Below, piece by piece: positions 9,517 through 17,884 of a stretch of 64,000 bases of DNA. The notes beneath the pieces are model-generated. The model saw nothing but the letters and a program-made list of their open reading frames with translations, had not been told where the DNA came from and did no database searches. Positions within the stretch are counted from its first letter, which is position 1; each line of letters begins with the position of its first letter. The stretch comes from Micavibrio sp. (lineage in GTDB: Bacteria; Pseudomonadota; Alphaproteobacteria; Micavibrionales; UBA9664), in assembly GCA_002699085.1 (NCBI GenBank), contig PAAR01000006.1, positions 49,063 through 113,062 of the forward strand. Direction: 5' to 3'. Position numbers and translations under genes: made by a program.

Positions 9517-11025
9517 ATGTCAGCAGAAACATTAGAAGAGCCTGAAGCGGCCCCGCCAAAACAAATTAAACTCTTATTACACTCAGGAGATTATTCTCTA
9601 AAAGATTTCGACTATATGGGCGAAGAACTGACTCATGTTGTTAATAGCATTAAAACAGCAAGAGCACGTGGCAACAAAGGTATCAACATCCTTATTCATG
9701 GGCCGACTTACCGTGGTGTCAATGGTATGGCGATCGCAATAGCCAAATCATTAAGAAAAAAGCTGTTAGAATTAGATTTGACCCAAAACACCTCCGCCGA
9801 AGAGAGTATATATGATCTAAATACGGCACAACAGTGTATCAACCCCAATCAATACGTTCTTTTAGCCGATGCACGCTATATGGGAATCCATTACCTTTCA
9901 AACCAGTTAGATGATAATGATGTTGTAACAATTTGGGTCTGTAATGATCTGCAACATTTAGATCCCACCATAAAAAATACCTGTCTATTTTCTTTATATG
10001 CCAGCATACCGCCCACACATATTAAACAAAAAGTTTGGGAGCATACATTAAGCAGCCATGGAATCACTTTATCGAAAGAAGAGACCTTAGAGCTTGCACG
10101 TAAATATGAAGTGGATTCTTTAGACGATATCAGAAACGCTGTGCGTAATGCCGCTCTTTCTGAGAATGGTTTCGATGCTGCCAATTTGTACTTACCTGCA
10201 GCCGCCACAATTTCCAAAGGTGGTTATAGCAATACAATGCTTGCCCATAGAATTTCCCGTTACTTCGATAGAAATCTTGTTGCCGTTAAAGATGGCAAAT
10301 GGTCAGAATTAGGCAGCAAAATCAAAAAGAATGGTAAGCCCTTTTCTTTACTAGCCGAAGGCGAAAAAGGTAGCGGTATGCTGACAGCAATTAGAGCTTT
10401 GGCTGAAGATATGAAACGCGTTGCATTGGAAGTGCCAATGGCCAATCTTATAGCCGATAGTGATACAGCTGCCGCAAATATTGGTACTGTTTTTAGAAAA
10501 GCAACAGATGAGCGTGGTATTCTTCTACTCAGTAATATTGGTGCCATTATGGCCTCACCTTATAGTCAGTTTTTACTACCTATATTGCTAGAAAATATAT
10601 ATGCACATGACCTACCTGTAGCTGCAACAAATGCTCATGGAAGTGGCGAATTACCATTAGAGTTGACGCAATTATTTCCTTCTCGTATAGAGTTCAGCAC
10701 GCTATCAACAGCGCAAGCGCAAAAAGCTTTTCTAAAATATTTTGGTCAAGAAGCACCTAAAGAATTAAATCAAATAACAGATCTTATCATTGGTGATTTC
10801 TCTACCGTTAATCGCATATTACGCAAAAGTGACATCACTGATGTCTATGCGGATGGTGTTATACCTTTACTGAAACAACAAGTGGAAATCAGAAAAGCAA
10901 AAAAAGGAAATGGCATAGGCTTTGGCTCAAGACAAGGGACTAAAGAAGAGCCCTATATTTTAAAGCCAACACAACCAAAACGTGAAGATGCGCTGCCAAT
11001 TGCCGCAACCCTTGTTATAAAATAA
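9517..11025 (+). CDS. Tandem AAA+-like protein with degenerate Walker motifs (predicted pseudo-ATPase)
   Basis: 502 aa; domain 1 NILIHGPTYRGVNGMAIAIAKSL and lid-like segment VWEHTLSSHGITLSKEETLELARKYEVDSLDDIRNAVRNAAL; domain 2 SLLAEGEKGSGMLTAIRALAEDM, FRKATDERGILLLSNIGAI. Neither has GxxxxGK[ST] or a clean DE Walker B. Confidence 0.6.
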   Translation: MSAETLEEPEAAPPKQIKLLLHSGDYSLKDFDYMGEELTHVVNSIKTARARGNKGINILIHGPTYRGVNGMAIAIAKSLRKKLLELDLTQNTSAEESIYDLNTAQQCINPNQYVLLADARYMGIHYLSNQLDDNDVVTIWVCNDLQHLDPTIKNTCLFSLYASIPPTHIKQKVWEHTLSSHGITLSKEETLELARKYEVDSLDDIRNAVRNAALSENGFDAANLYLPAAATISKGGYSNTMLAHRISRYFDRNLVAVKDGKWSELGSKIKKNGKPFSLLAEGEKGSGMLTAIRALAEDMKRVALEVPMANLIADSDTAAANIGTVFRKATDERGILLLSNIGAIMASPYSQFLLPILLENIYAHDLPVAATNAHGSGELPLELTQLFPSRIEFSTLSTAQAQKAFLKYFGQEAPKELNQITDLIIGDFSTVNRILRKSDITDVYADGVIPLLKQQVEIRKAKKGNGIGFGSRQGTKEEPYILKPTQPKREDALPIAATLVIK

Positions 11026-11062
11026 AAAAGCCCGCAATCATCGGGAGAGACAGATTGCGGGC
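11020..11062 (-). terminator. Rho-independent terminator for hsp20
   Basis: GCCCGCAATC (11030-11039) / GATTGCGGGC (11053-11062), perfect 10-bp stem followed on the minus strand by TTTTTTATTTTAT. Confidence 0.8.
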
Positions 11063-11124
11063 AGGGAGCTAGTGAGTTGGGGAGACACTAAAACTAACTT
11101 TATGCTATTACTCTATCGAGCAAA

Positions 11125-11607
11125 TTAGGCAGCTTTATTGTTTGATTGTGTCAATTTTTTGACTTTTTGAAACACACTACCTTGTTCTATTTTCACTTTA
11201 CGTGGCTTCATTTTCTCTGGAATTTCACGTAATAGCTCAATATGCAACATACCGTTGGTTAAGGTGGCACCTTTCACTTCGACATAATCTGCCAATTTAA
11301 AGCGTTGCTCAAAATTACGTGTAGCGATGCCACGGTGTAGGAAACCATTTCCGGATTCGCTTTCACTCTCAGCCTTTTGGCCAGTGACAATCAACGTGTT
11401 TTCTTGAGCAGTAATATCAATCTCATCATCGGTAAAACCAGCCACAGCCATTGAGATGCGATACGCATGCTCATCCAGCTTTTCAATATTATACGGTGGG
11501 TAAGTTCCCGAATTACTCGCCGCACGGTCTATGTTATCCAGCAAAGATGCCAGATGGTCGTAACCTATGGTTGAACGGTAAAAAGGGGATAAATCAAAAC
11601 GTGTCAT
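11125..11607 (-). CDS. Small heat shock protein Hsp20 / alpha-crystallin family
   Basis: 160 aa; MTRFDLSPFYRSTIGYDHL, AYRISMAVAGFTDDEIDITAQENTLIVTGQK, GIATRNFEQRFKLAD. Confidence 0.95.
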   Translation of the reverse strand: MTRFDLSPFYRSTIGYDHLASLLDNIDRAASNSGTYPPYNIEKLDEHAYRISMAVAGFTDDEIDITAQENTLIVTGQKAESESESGNGFLHRGIATRNFEQRFKLADYVEVKGATLTNGMLHIELLREIPEKMKPRKVKIEQGSVFQKVKKLTQSNNKAA

Positions 11608-11760
11608 AATAACCTCCTAAAAGCATTACAATGTTAAACGTGAGACAGCCGTTTTGGACGCTGCTATCACGCTTGAAAGCCATCATTTAGATCGACTTTC
11701 ACTTTTCAAGAAACCTCACCATGAGCATTTCTTATATATACAATGTTATAAGATTATATT
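11608..11760 (-). promoter_or_regulatory. hsp20 upstream region with candidate promoters and possible thermosensing 5' UTR
   Basis: Minus strand: TTGACA-N16-TATAAC; further down CTTGAAA (RpoH-type -35, weak -10); then ~90 nt leader ending AATGCTTTTAGGAGGTTATTATG. Confidence 0.35.
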
Positions 11761-11789
11761 CCTAATTGTCAATAGCTATTTATAAAAAA

Positions 11790-11855
11790 TGTATTCCCCA
11801 CAAAAGCGGGGATCTTATCGAAAACCAATAAGACCCCTGCTTGCGCAGGGGATAC
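11790..11855 (+). repeat. REP-like palindromic repeat, copy 2
   Basis: TGTATTCCCCACAAAAGCGGGGATCTTATCGAAAACCAATAAGACCCCTGCTTGCGCAGGGGATACA; shares TGTATTCCCC..AAGCGGGGATCT..ATAAG(G/A)CCCC with copy 1. Confidence 0.8.
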
Positions 11856-11873
11856 AAAAAAGAATTGAGAGTT

Positions 11874-12494
11874 TTATTCCACTGGATCAACCCAGCCAAT
11901 ATTGCCGTCTTTACGTTTATAGACTACATTCAGCTTATCTGTCTGGGCATTGCGGAACATCAAGGCATTGCTATCCGCCAATTCCATCCGCATCACGGCA
12001 TCAGAAACAGATAGTTTTTGAATATGTGTTGTCGTTTCGGCAATGATGAGCGGCTCATCCCCTGCTTCATAATTATCTTCATCTGCATCATTAGCCGGCT
12101 CTGCCGTTGCCGCCAAAACATAGCTTTGAGCCTTTTGTTGCGCCTCTTCGATTTTATCTTCTATACGGTGATGGTCATCCCGAATGCGTCTTTTATAACG
12201 GCGTAATTGTTTTGCCACCTTTTCTGCGGCTTCTTCAAATGAACCATAAGGGTCATGTGCGTCTGAATCAGCCTGAACAATTAAATCACGTCCACCTTTG
12301 AGCACAATATTTGTTTTATAAACGCTGCCACCTTCTTTTGTTAACGTGACGGTTGCCTCAATACCACGATTAAAATATTTTTCATTAATACCGTCCATCT
12401 TGTCCTGAATATGCGTTTTTAGTGCATCACCGACATTAAGATGATGACCGTGAATATGATATTGCATTGGGGTGGAGGCTGGTTGATTGCTCAT
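11874..12494 (-). CDS. hpf: Long-form ribosome hibernation-promoting factor
   Basis: 206 aa; HGHHLNVGDALKTHIQDKMDGINEKYF N-terminal domain and C-terminal MRMELADSNALMFRNAQTDKLNVVYKRKDGNIGWVDP. Confidence 0.95.
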   Translation of the reverse strand: MSNQPASTPMQYHIHGHHLNVGDALKTHIQDKMDGINEKYFNRGIEATVTLTKEGGSVYKTNIVLKGGRDLIVQADSDAHDPYGSFEEAAEKVAKQLRRYKRRIRDDHHRIEDKIEEAQQKAQSYVLAATAEPANDADEDNYEAGDEPLIIAETTTHIQKLSVSDAVMRMELADSNALMFRNAQTDKLNVVYKRKDGNIGWVDPVE

Positions 12495-12538
12495 GATATT
12501 TCTCCTTTATTCATTTGCATTAAGATAGGCATGTATAA

Positions 12539-12564
12539 CAAAAACCGCCAAACAACATTTGGCG
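12539..12564 (-). terminator. Probable rho-independent terminator downstream of GGDEF/EAL gene
   Basis: CGCCAAA (12546-12552) / TTTGGCG (12558-12564), followed on the minus strand by GTTTTTG. Confidence 0.5.
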
Positions 12565-12711
12565 TTCCAAATGGTTTAAAGCGGCTTTTTAAAGAGAGTT
12601 TTTGTATCCATATCTATCTTATAAGTATATAGAATTTTCCCAAAATTTTCCACCTAAATCGGACAATATATATAAGAAAACAGCGTAACCAATTGAGTTT
12701 TCAGAAGAATT

Positions 12712-14877
12712 TTATGCCTTATCAAAGACGCTCAAATCACCCTTATAATTTTGGCAAAAATCAATAAAGGCTTCTTTTGGTAAAGGCTTGGCATAACGGA
12801 AACCTTGCACTTCATCACACCCTTCTTCTAACAAGAATGTCTGATGATCGATGGTTTCAACACCTTCTGCGAGTACCTTCAAATTAAGCGCATGGCCAAG
12901 CGCAATGATCGTCCGTGTGATCGACGCATCGTCAGAGTTATTCAGTGCATTCATAATGAAAGACCTGTCAATTTTCAAACGGTCAATCGGGAATTGGCGT
13001 AAATAAGCTAATGAGGAATAGCCTGTACCAAAATCATCAATCGCCAATTCGACCCCTGTTTCATGCAGCCTTTTTAAGATATCAATCGTGTTATTAATAT
13101 CCCCCATAAAAGTACTCTCCGTCACTTCTATTTCTAAATTCTTGGGGTCTAGTCCTGTTTCATAGATAATATGCTGAAGTGTCTCCACCAGATTAGGTTG
13201 TCTGAATTGTACGCCCGAAACATTAACCGCTACACGTAGATCATCTAATCCTGAAAGCTGTAATTTCTGTACCGTCATACATGCTTCTTTAAACACCCAT
13301 TCACCAATAGGTACGATTAAACCACTACTTTCGGCAATCGGGATAAATTCACCAGGCGATATATACATGCCACCCTGTTTTGAATTATCAGGTTTCCACC
13401 AACGAATAAGAGCTTCCGCACCAATAATTTTTTGGCTTCTTAAATCAAACTGTGGCTGAAAATGTAGCTCAAATTCTTCATTTTCTAGCGCATGACGTAA
13501 ATCTTTTAACAGATGGAATCGTGCCTGCACCGCCATATCAAAATCACGTGAATAAGCACGGATCATATCACGCCCATCTTCTTTGGCACGCGACAGCGCA
13601 ATATCTGCATTTTTCAAAACATCTGATGGGTCAGAGCCATCTTCTGGATAAACCGCATAACCAACAGAACAATGAATACGGAAATCTTCTTCCATCACCG
13701 TAAAACCTTGACCACGAATAGCGTCTATTACACGCTGAGCAATATCCTTTGGCGTATTCACGCCTTTAATAATCGGTAACATCACCGCAAAGTCATCTTC
13801 ACCAATACGGGCAACAATCGCACGCTTGGGCAAAGACTGGCGAAGTCTTTTAGCGACTGATTGTAAAATCACATCACCAACACTATGCCCCATGCTTTCA
13901 TTGACTTGTCTAAAATGGTCAAGATCAACTGTCACAACAACAAAGTGCTCATCATCTGGAATGTCTTTTGTGTATTCACGCAATTTTTCAATGAACATTG
14001 TGCGATTGGGTAATTCAGTCAACGCATCAAAATAAGCTAATTTCTTAATCTCACTTTCAGCCGTCGACTTAACTTGTTTAATATGCTGAGCATTTTGCTC
14101 AATCAAAGTCATCGCCGCACTCATCGCATCGCCTAATCTGCCCTGTTCTTTGGCTTGTTTTAAATGCGCTGGGAATTGTGGCGTTTCTGGATTGGCTATC
14201 GCTTTTTTCAAAAGACGGGTTAAAGTCACGGTTGGTTGTAAGAACCAATAACCAAGGGCGGTCATCAATACCGTTGTTAAAAGAGCACTTAATAGCAATA
14301 TAATAACAGCAGCGTCACGCCCATATTGTGCCATATCTTGGCTGATCGATCTCGTATCAAGTCTCGCCGTAATATAATAAGGGTGACCTAAATCATTTGG
14401 ACTAAACACATAATCAAGACTATGTCCTTTATTATCGACAAAACGTTGTGGCATATCTTCACCCCGATGAAGCATGATGCGAGGCTTCTGGCCATATTGA
14501 TTAACCAATTCATATTCGGTGGTATGAATATTAAACCCTTGAATAGAAGACTGACTTAATAATCCTTGAGCTGCTTTATTACTAATAAAGTTATTTTTGT
14601 CGGTGTTTTCAAAGCCGACAGAGGAAATAGCTGTACGACTTGCCTTTATTAACGCTTCCACACGACTGTTCTGATAAGCACTGTAACTCATCATTGCTAC
14701 GGTTGCCTGAATACACAAAATTGTACAAAACATCATAACGGTGATAGCCCAAGACGTACGGCTTTTCCAAAAAAGCGCATAGCTTTGATTGAAGTTTTTA
14801 ACCTCAATACGCACTCTATCCAGCAAAGACAATGAAGAGGTCTTCCCTTCTGCTTTTATGCTATCAGCTTTTGACAC
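12712..14877 (-). CDS. Membrane-bound GGDEF-EAL bifunctional c-di-GMP protein (GGDEF motif altered to GEDDF)
   Basis: 721 aa; N-terminal TM + periplasmic segment + TM; IGEDDFAVMLP; EAL domain GAEALIRWW, DDFGTGYSSLAYLRQFPIDRLKIDRSFI. Confidence 0.93.
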   Translation of the reverse strand: MSKADSIKAEGKTSSLSLLDRVRIEVKNFNQSYALFWKSRTSWAITVMMFCTILCIQATVAMMSYSAYQNSRVEALIKASRTAISSVGFENTDKNNFISNKAAQGLLSQSSIQGFNIHTTEYELVNQYGQKPRIMLHRGEDMPQRFVDNKGHSLDYVFSPNDLGHPYYITARLDTRSISQDMAQYGRDAAVIILLLSALLTTVLMTALGYWFLQPTVTLTRLLKKAIANPETPQFPAHLKQAKEQGRLGDAMSAAMTLIEQNAQHIKQVKSTAESEIKKLAYFDALTELPNRTMFIEKLREYTKDIPDDEHFVVVTVDLDHFRQVNESMGHSVGDVILQSVAKRLRQSLPKRAIVARIGEDDFAVMLPIIKGVNTPKDIAQRVIDAIRGQGFTVMEEDFRIHCSVGYAVYPEDGSDPSDVLKNADIALSRAKEDGRDMIRAYSRDFDMAVQARFHLLKDLRHALENEEFELHFQPQFDLRSQKIIGAEALIRWWKPDNSKQGGMYISPGEFIPIAESSGLIVPIGEWVFKEACMTVQKLQLSGLDDLRVAVNVSGVQFRQPNLVETLQHIIYETGLDPKNLEIEVTESTFMGDINNTIDILKRLHETGVELAIDDFGTGYSSLAYLRQFPIDRLKIDRSFIMNALNNSDDASITRTIIALGHALNLKVLAEGVETIDHQTFLLEEGCDEVQGFRYAKPLPKEAFIDFCQNYKGDLSVFDKA

Positions 14878-14962
14878 GATTTAGACTTCCCCTTAAACGC
14901 TCACGTCACGATCTTTAACAATAAACGTTAAATCCTAATATACTCTTAAAAATAAGGGGTGA

Positions 14963-15805
14963 CTAGTTACGAGATTTCTCAAAAATTGAATGATCTATAT
15001 GCGCAAAGAAAGACAGGCTCATCTGTTGTGCTTGCATTTCCTTAGGCGCAGACAAATTTAACCCCTTATAACCAAATTGACTTGCACCAACAACAAAGCG
15101 TTGCACTTGCTCACTAAAAGGCTTTAAACGCTCGGGCGGGATTGCTGTATAATGATTTTCGTTCACTGGGTGCAATGACTGATTGATCTCTTTAGATACA
15201 TCAAGTTGCGCAACTTCTACAGGGGCGGCCTGTGTTGGCAAAACAACATCTTGGAATTTCTTATCAAAAAAAGCGTAAACCTGATCTAGTGTTTTGGCAG
15301 AACCGTCTTTGTTAAAAAAGACAGCTTTATTGGCTTTGGCGGCTTCAGGGAATAAATAAGCTGCCTTATCGGCGCCATTACTTTGTCTTGCATTGACAAA
15401 TTCAGCCGCTTTCCCAGCGCCTAAGAAATGCGCAAAATATAATTCGGTTGCCCCTATATCGCCTTTAGTTCTAGCCTCCAGCACTTGTTTATTTTCACTG
15501 GCAAGTTCTGCTGCCAAAAGGCTAGAAATTTCTGGGTCTTTTCTTTTTGCTAGTAATTCTTGCCTAGAAAGGCCTTCAAGCCCGTATTTTTCACCGTATT
15601 TATCAGCTAAATCGAGCCATGTCCGTTCTATAAATTGAAAAAGGCCTGTGGCAGAGCTTGTTTTTGCTTTGGCATTGGCATCAAACGCACTTTCTGCTTT
15701 AGCTTGCTGAACAAGATAAGAGAAATCCACGCCAGTTTGTGCACTGGCGTTTTGGATTGAGTTCATAATATGACTAGGGGCTTGTAAGCCGTTTATTGTC
15801 GTCAT
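14963..15805 (-). CDS. Transglycosylase SLT domain-containing protein
   Basis: 280 aa; GVDFSYLVQQAKAESAFDANAKAKTSSATGLFQFIERTW is an SLT-type signature. Confidence 0.85.
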   Translation of the reverse strand: MTTINGLQAPSHIMNSIQNASAQTGVDFSYLVQQAKAESAFDANAKAKTSSATGLFQFIERTWLDLADKYGEKYGLEGLSRQELLAKRKDPEISSLLAAELASENKQVLEARTKGDIGATELYFAHFLGAGKAAEFVNARQSNGADKAAYLFPEAAKANKAVFFNKDGSAKTLDQVYAFFDKKFQDVVLPTQAAPVEVAQLDVSKEINQSLHPVNENHYTAIPPERLKPFSEQVQRFVVGASQFGYKGLNLSAPKEMQAQQMSLSFFAHIDHSIFEKSRN

Positions 15806-15872
15806 CTTCCTTTACCTTTTTCTTTTGGCGTAAAACTTTGCAAAATCCATGCCAATAGCATAATTTAAGGGA

Positions 15873-16550
15873 ATGGAAATAACTGCGCTTCTACCTCTGT
15901 TCTTCGCCTGTTTATTCTTAATGCTGAAACCAGGGCCTTATATCTTAACGATGGTCAGTCTTTCGGCGGCAGGGCATTATAAATCAATGTTTCTATTCTG
16001 GATTGGCTATTATGTTGGCGCTGTCATTTTATATGTTTTTTTACTGAAAACCCTCTCTTTATTACCTACGGGTTTTGGGATGATTTTCATTTTTATGAAA
16101 GCAACGGCGGCCTGTATTTTTATCTCTATGGGTATAAATGGTTTAAAAAACTCTTTAGACAGTGCTCAAAAAGAAGCTGAAGACACCAAAGAGCGCATCA
16201 CCCATTTGGGCGGCTTAGCTAAATTAAGCAGCGGTATTGCCTTAGCTCTGTCCAATCCTTTTGACATTGTCTTCGTGATAACTGTTATTCCCGCCCTTGT
16301 GGGCACCACTATTTTTTCATTGTTAGATATCAGTTTTGTGATGGCGGCTATCTTTTTAGCCGATATTGCTGTGTTAATTGTCTATTGTTTACCTGTAATT
16401 TTCATTCGCAATTTCCTAACACCACAACTCTTAAATAGAGTAAAAACCGTGGCATCGATTGCTATGGTTACCATCGGTCTTTATATATTCTCAACGATTA
16501 TATTACGCTGGGATCTCATACAATCTAATCTATTATCGACAATGAGTTAG
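15873..16550 (+). CDS. LysE/RhtB family translocator
   Basis: 225 aa, multi-TM; LKPGPYILTMVSLSAAGH, GINGLKNS, LALSNPFDIVF. Confidence 0.85.
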   Translation: MEITALLPLFFACLFLMLKPGPYILTMVSLSAAGHYKSMFLFWIGYYVGAVILYVFLLKTLSLLPTGFGMIFIFMKATAACIFISMGINGLKNSLDSAQKEAEDTKERITHLGGLAKLSSGIALALSNPFDIVFVITVIPALVGTTIFSLLDISFVMAAIFLADIAVLIVYCLPVIFIRNFLTPQLLNRVKTVASIAMVTIGLYIFSTIILRWDLIQSNLLSTMS

Positions 16551-16561
16551 AGAGATAGAAC

Positions 16562-16675
16562 ATGATCTGGCCACAAAACATAATGGTCGTGTGTCTTGTT
16601 TGCACCAGCCCCGTTGCAGGTCTATTCATGGGGCTGGCCGCCTTACTTATTATGTTTGCAACTAATTATTCTTAA
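16562..16675 (+). CDS. Putative small membrane protein (37 aa)
   Basis: MIWPQNIMVVCLVCTSPVAGLFMGLAALLIMFATNYS*; C-terminus SPxAGL..LAA..I.FA.NY resembles the small ORF at 2309-2482. Confidence 0.35.
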   Translation: MIWPQNIMVVCLVCTSPVAGLFMGLAALLIMFATNYS

Positions 16676-17220
16676 GCAGCTTTTGCGCTACTTCCACTGC
16701 TGACTTTTGGGAAATCAACATCGGTTTTAACCGCTTCGTTGAAGTAATTCGTAAAGATATTGAGAGAAATAACCGCAATCATCTCCACTACCTCTTGATC
16801 GCCAAACCCTGCTTTTTGCACAGCCTTCATATCTTCATCTGATATTTTTCCACGTTTTTCAAGCAAAGCCGTTGTAAAGGTCAGCGCCGCTTGTGTCTTA
16901 TCATCCGTCGCCTTGCCTTTTAAAGCGCTCGATAGTTCATCATCATTAAGGCCAGCTTTACCGCCCATTAACGTATGGGCAGAAGCACAATAATCACAAC
17001 CATTATAACCCGCACATGCCAGGGCTATTTGCTCTTTCAATTTGCCATCAAGTTTTGTATCCCCCAAAGCACCACTAAAGGCCATGTAACCGCCAAGTGC
17101 AGCTGGAGAATGTGCTAATGTTGTAAAAATATTCGGTGTTTTACCAAGTTTTTGTCTAATTTTGTCCAAAGAATCTTGGGCAGCCTGCTGAGGATTAGAG
17201 GTCGGTGAAATGCGAGTCAT
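16672..17220 (-). CDS. Carboxymuconolactone decarboxylase / AhpD-like family protein
   Basis: 182 aa; GYNGCDYCASAHTLMGGKAGL CxxC motif. Confidence 0.9.
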   Translation of the reverse strand: MTRISPTSNPQQAAQDSLDKIRQKLGKTPNIFTTLAHSPAALGGYMAFSGALGDTKLDGKLKEQIALACAGYNGCDYCASAHTLMGGKAGLNDDELSSALKGKATDDKTQAALTFTTALLEKRGKISDEDMKAVQKAGFGDQEVVEMIAVISLNIFTNYFNEAVKTDVDFPKVSSGSSAKAA

Positions 17221-17281
17221 AATGTGATCCTTTCAATTAAATGTCTTAATTAAAAGATAGGACAAACCATCAAACAATCAA

Positions 17282-17803
17282 TCACATATAAAACATCGAA
17301 ACTGCCATTATCACCATCAAGCCATTCTCAACCACAGTGACGGTTGACAAAGGTACACTCAAAATAGCGCCCATACATGGGCAGGCCATATCAAGACCTT
17401 TTTTTAAGCCAATCAACACGCCGATTAAGCCTATGCCGAAAACAATAATTGTCCCCGCATAAACAAAACTTAGATAAGTGAGTGATAAATAACCAAGCCC
17501 CAAAGCCAATTCTACAAATGGGTATAAATACCCAAAGAAAATATGACGAGACGCCAAAAGATCATATTTAGCAAAACCATGCGCAAAGCCACTTAATTTA
17601 AATAATTTTAATGTCGCAAAGATCACGAGAAAAATACCCATGAAATGATGCATCCATAAAACAAAATCAATCCCACGGCCATTAAAGGACAATGTCAGAG
17701 CTGATGCCATTGACACCAATACTAAACAAATTAGTGGCCAATAATCTTTAATAGAATATGTTTTTTCTGGTTTTTTTGTACCGCAGCACGCTTTTTCTTC
17801 CAT
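17282..17803 (-). CDS. MauE/DoxX-like membrane protein
   Basis: 173 aa; 4-5 hydrophobic segments, N-terminal CC and conserved DMACPCMG loop. Confidence 0.7.
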   Translation of the reverse strand: MEEKACCGTKKPEKTYSIKDYWPLICLVLVSMASALTLSFNGRGIDFVLWMHHFMGIFLVIFATLKLFKLSGFAHGFAKYDLLASRHIFFGYLYPFVELALGLGYLSLTYLSFVYAGTIIVFGIGLIGVLIGLKKGLDMACPCMGAILSVPLSTVTVVENGLMVIMAVSMFYM

Positions 17804-17884
17804 GGCAACTTCCTTGTATGTGTTTCTTTAAGATATATTCTTTACTATACTATAATCAAATCAATTAGAAAACGGATCGTCCTT

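Noticed and set aside
11789-12046. ORF-track 85-aa plus-strand ORF MYSPQKRGSYRKPIRPLLAQG...
   Set aside because: Translation of the palindromic repeat running antisense to hpf; the YSP(Q/R)KRGS peptide is a repeat artefact.
16605-16636. CCAGCCCC...GGGGCTGG inverted repeat as an intrinsic terminator for the LysE gene
   Set aside because: No T-run follows on either strand; left as unexplained structure within the small ORF.
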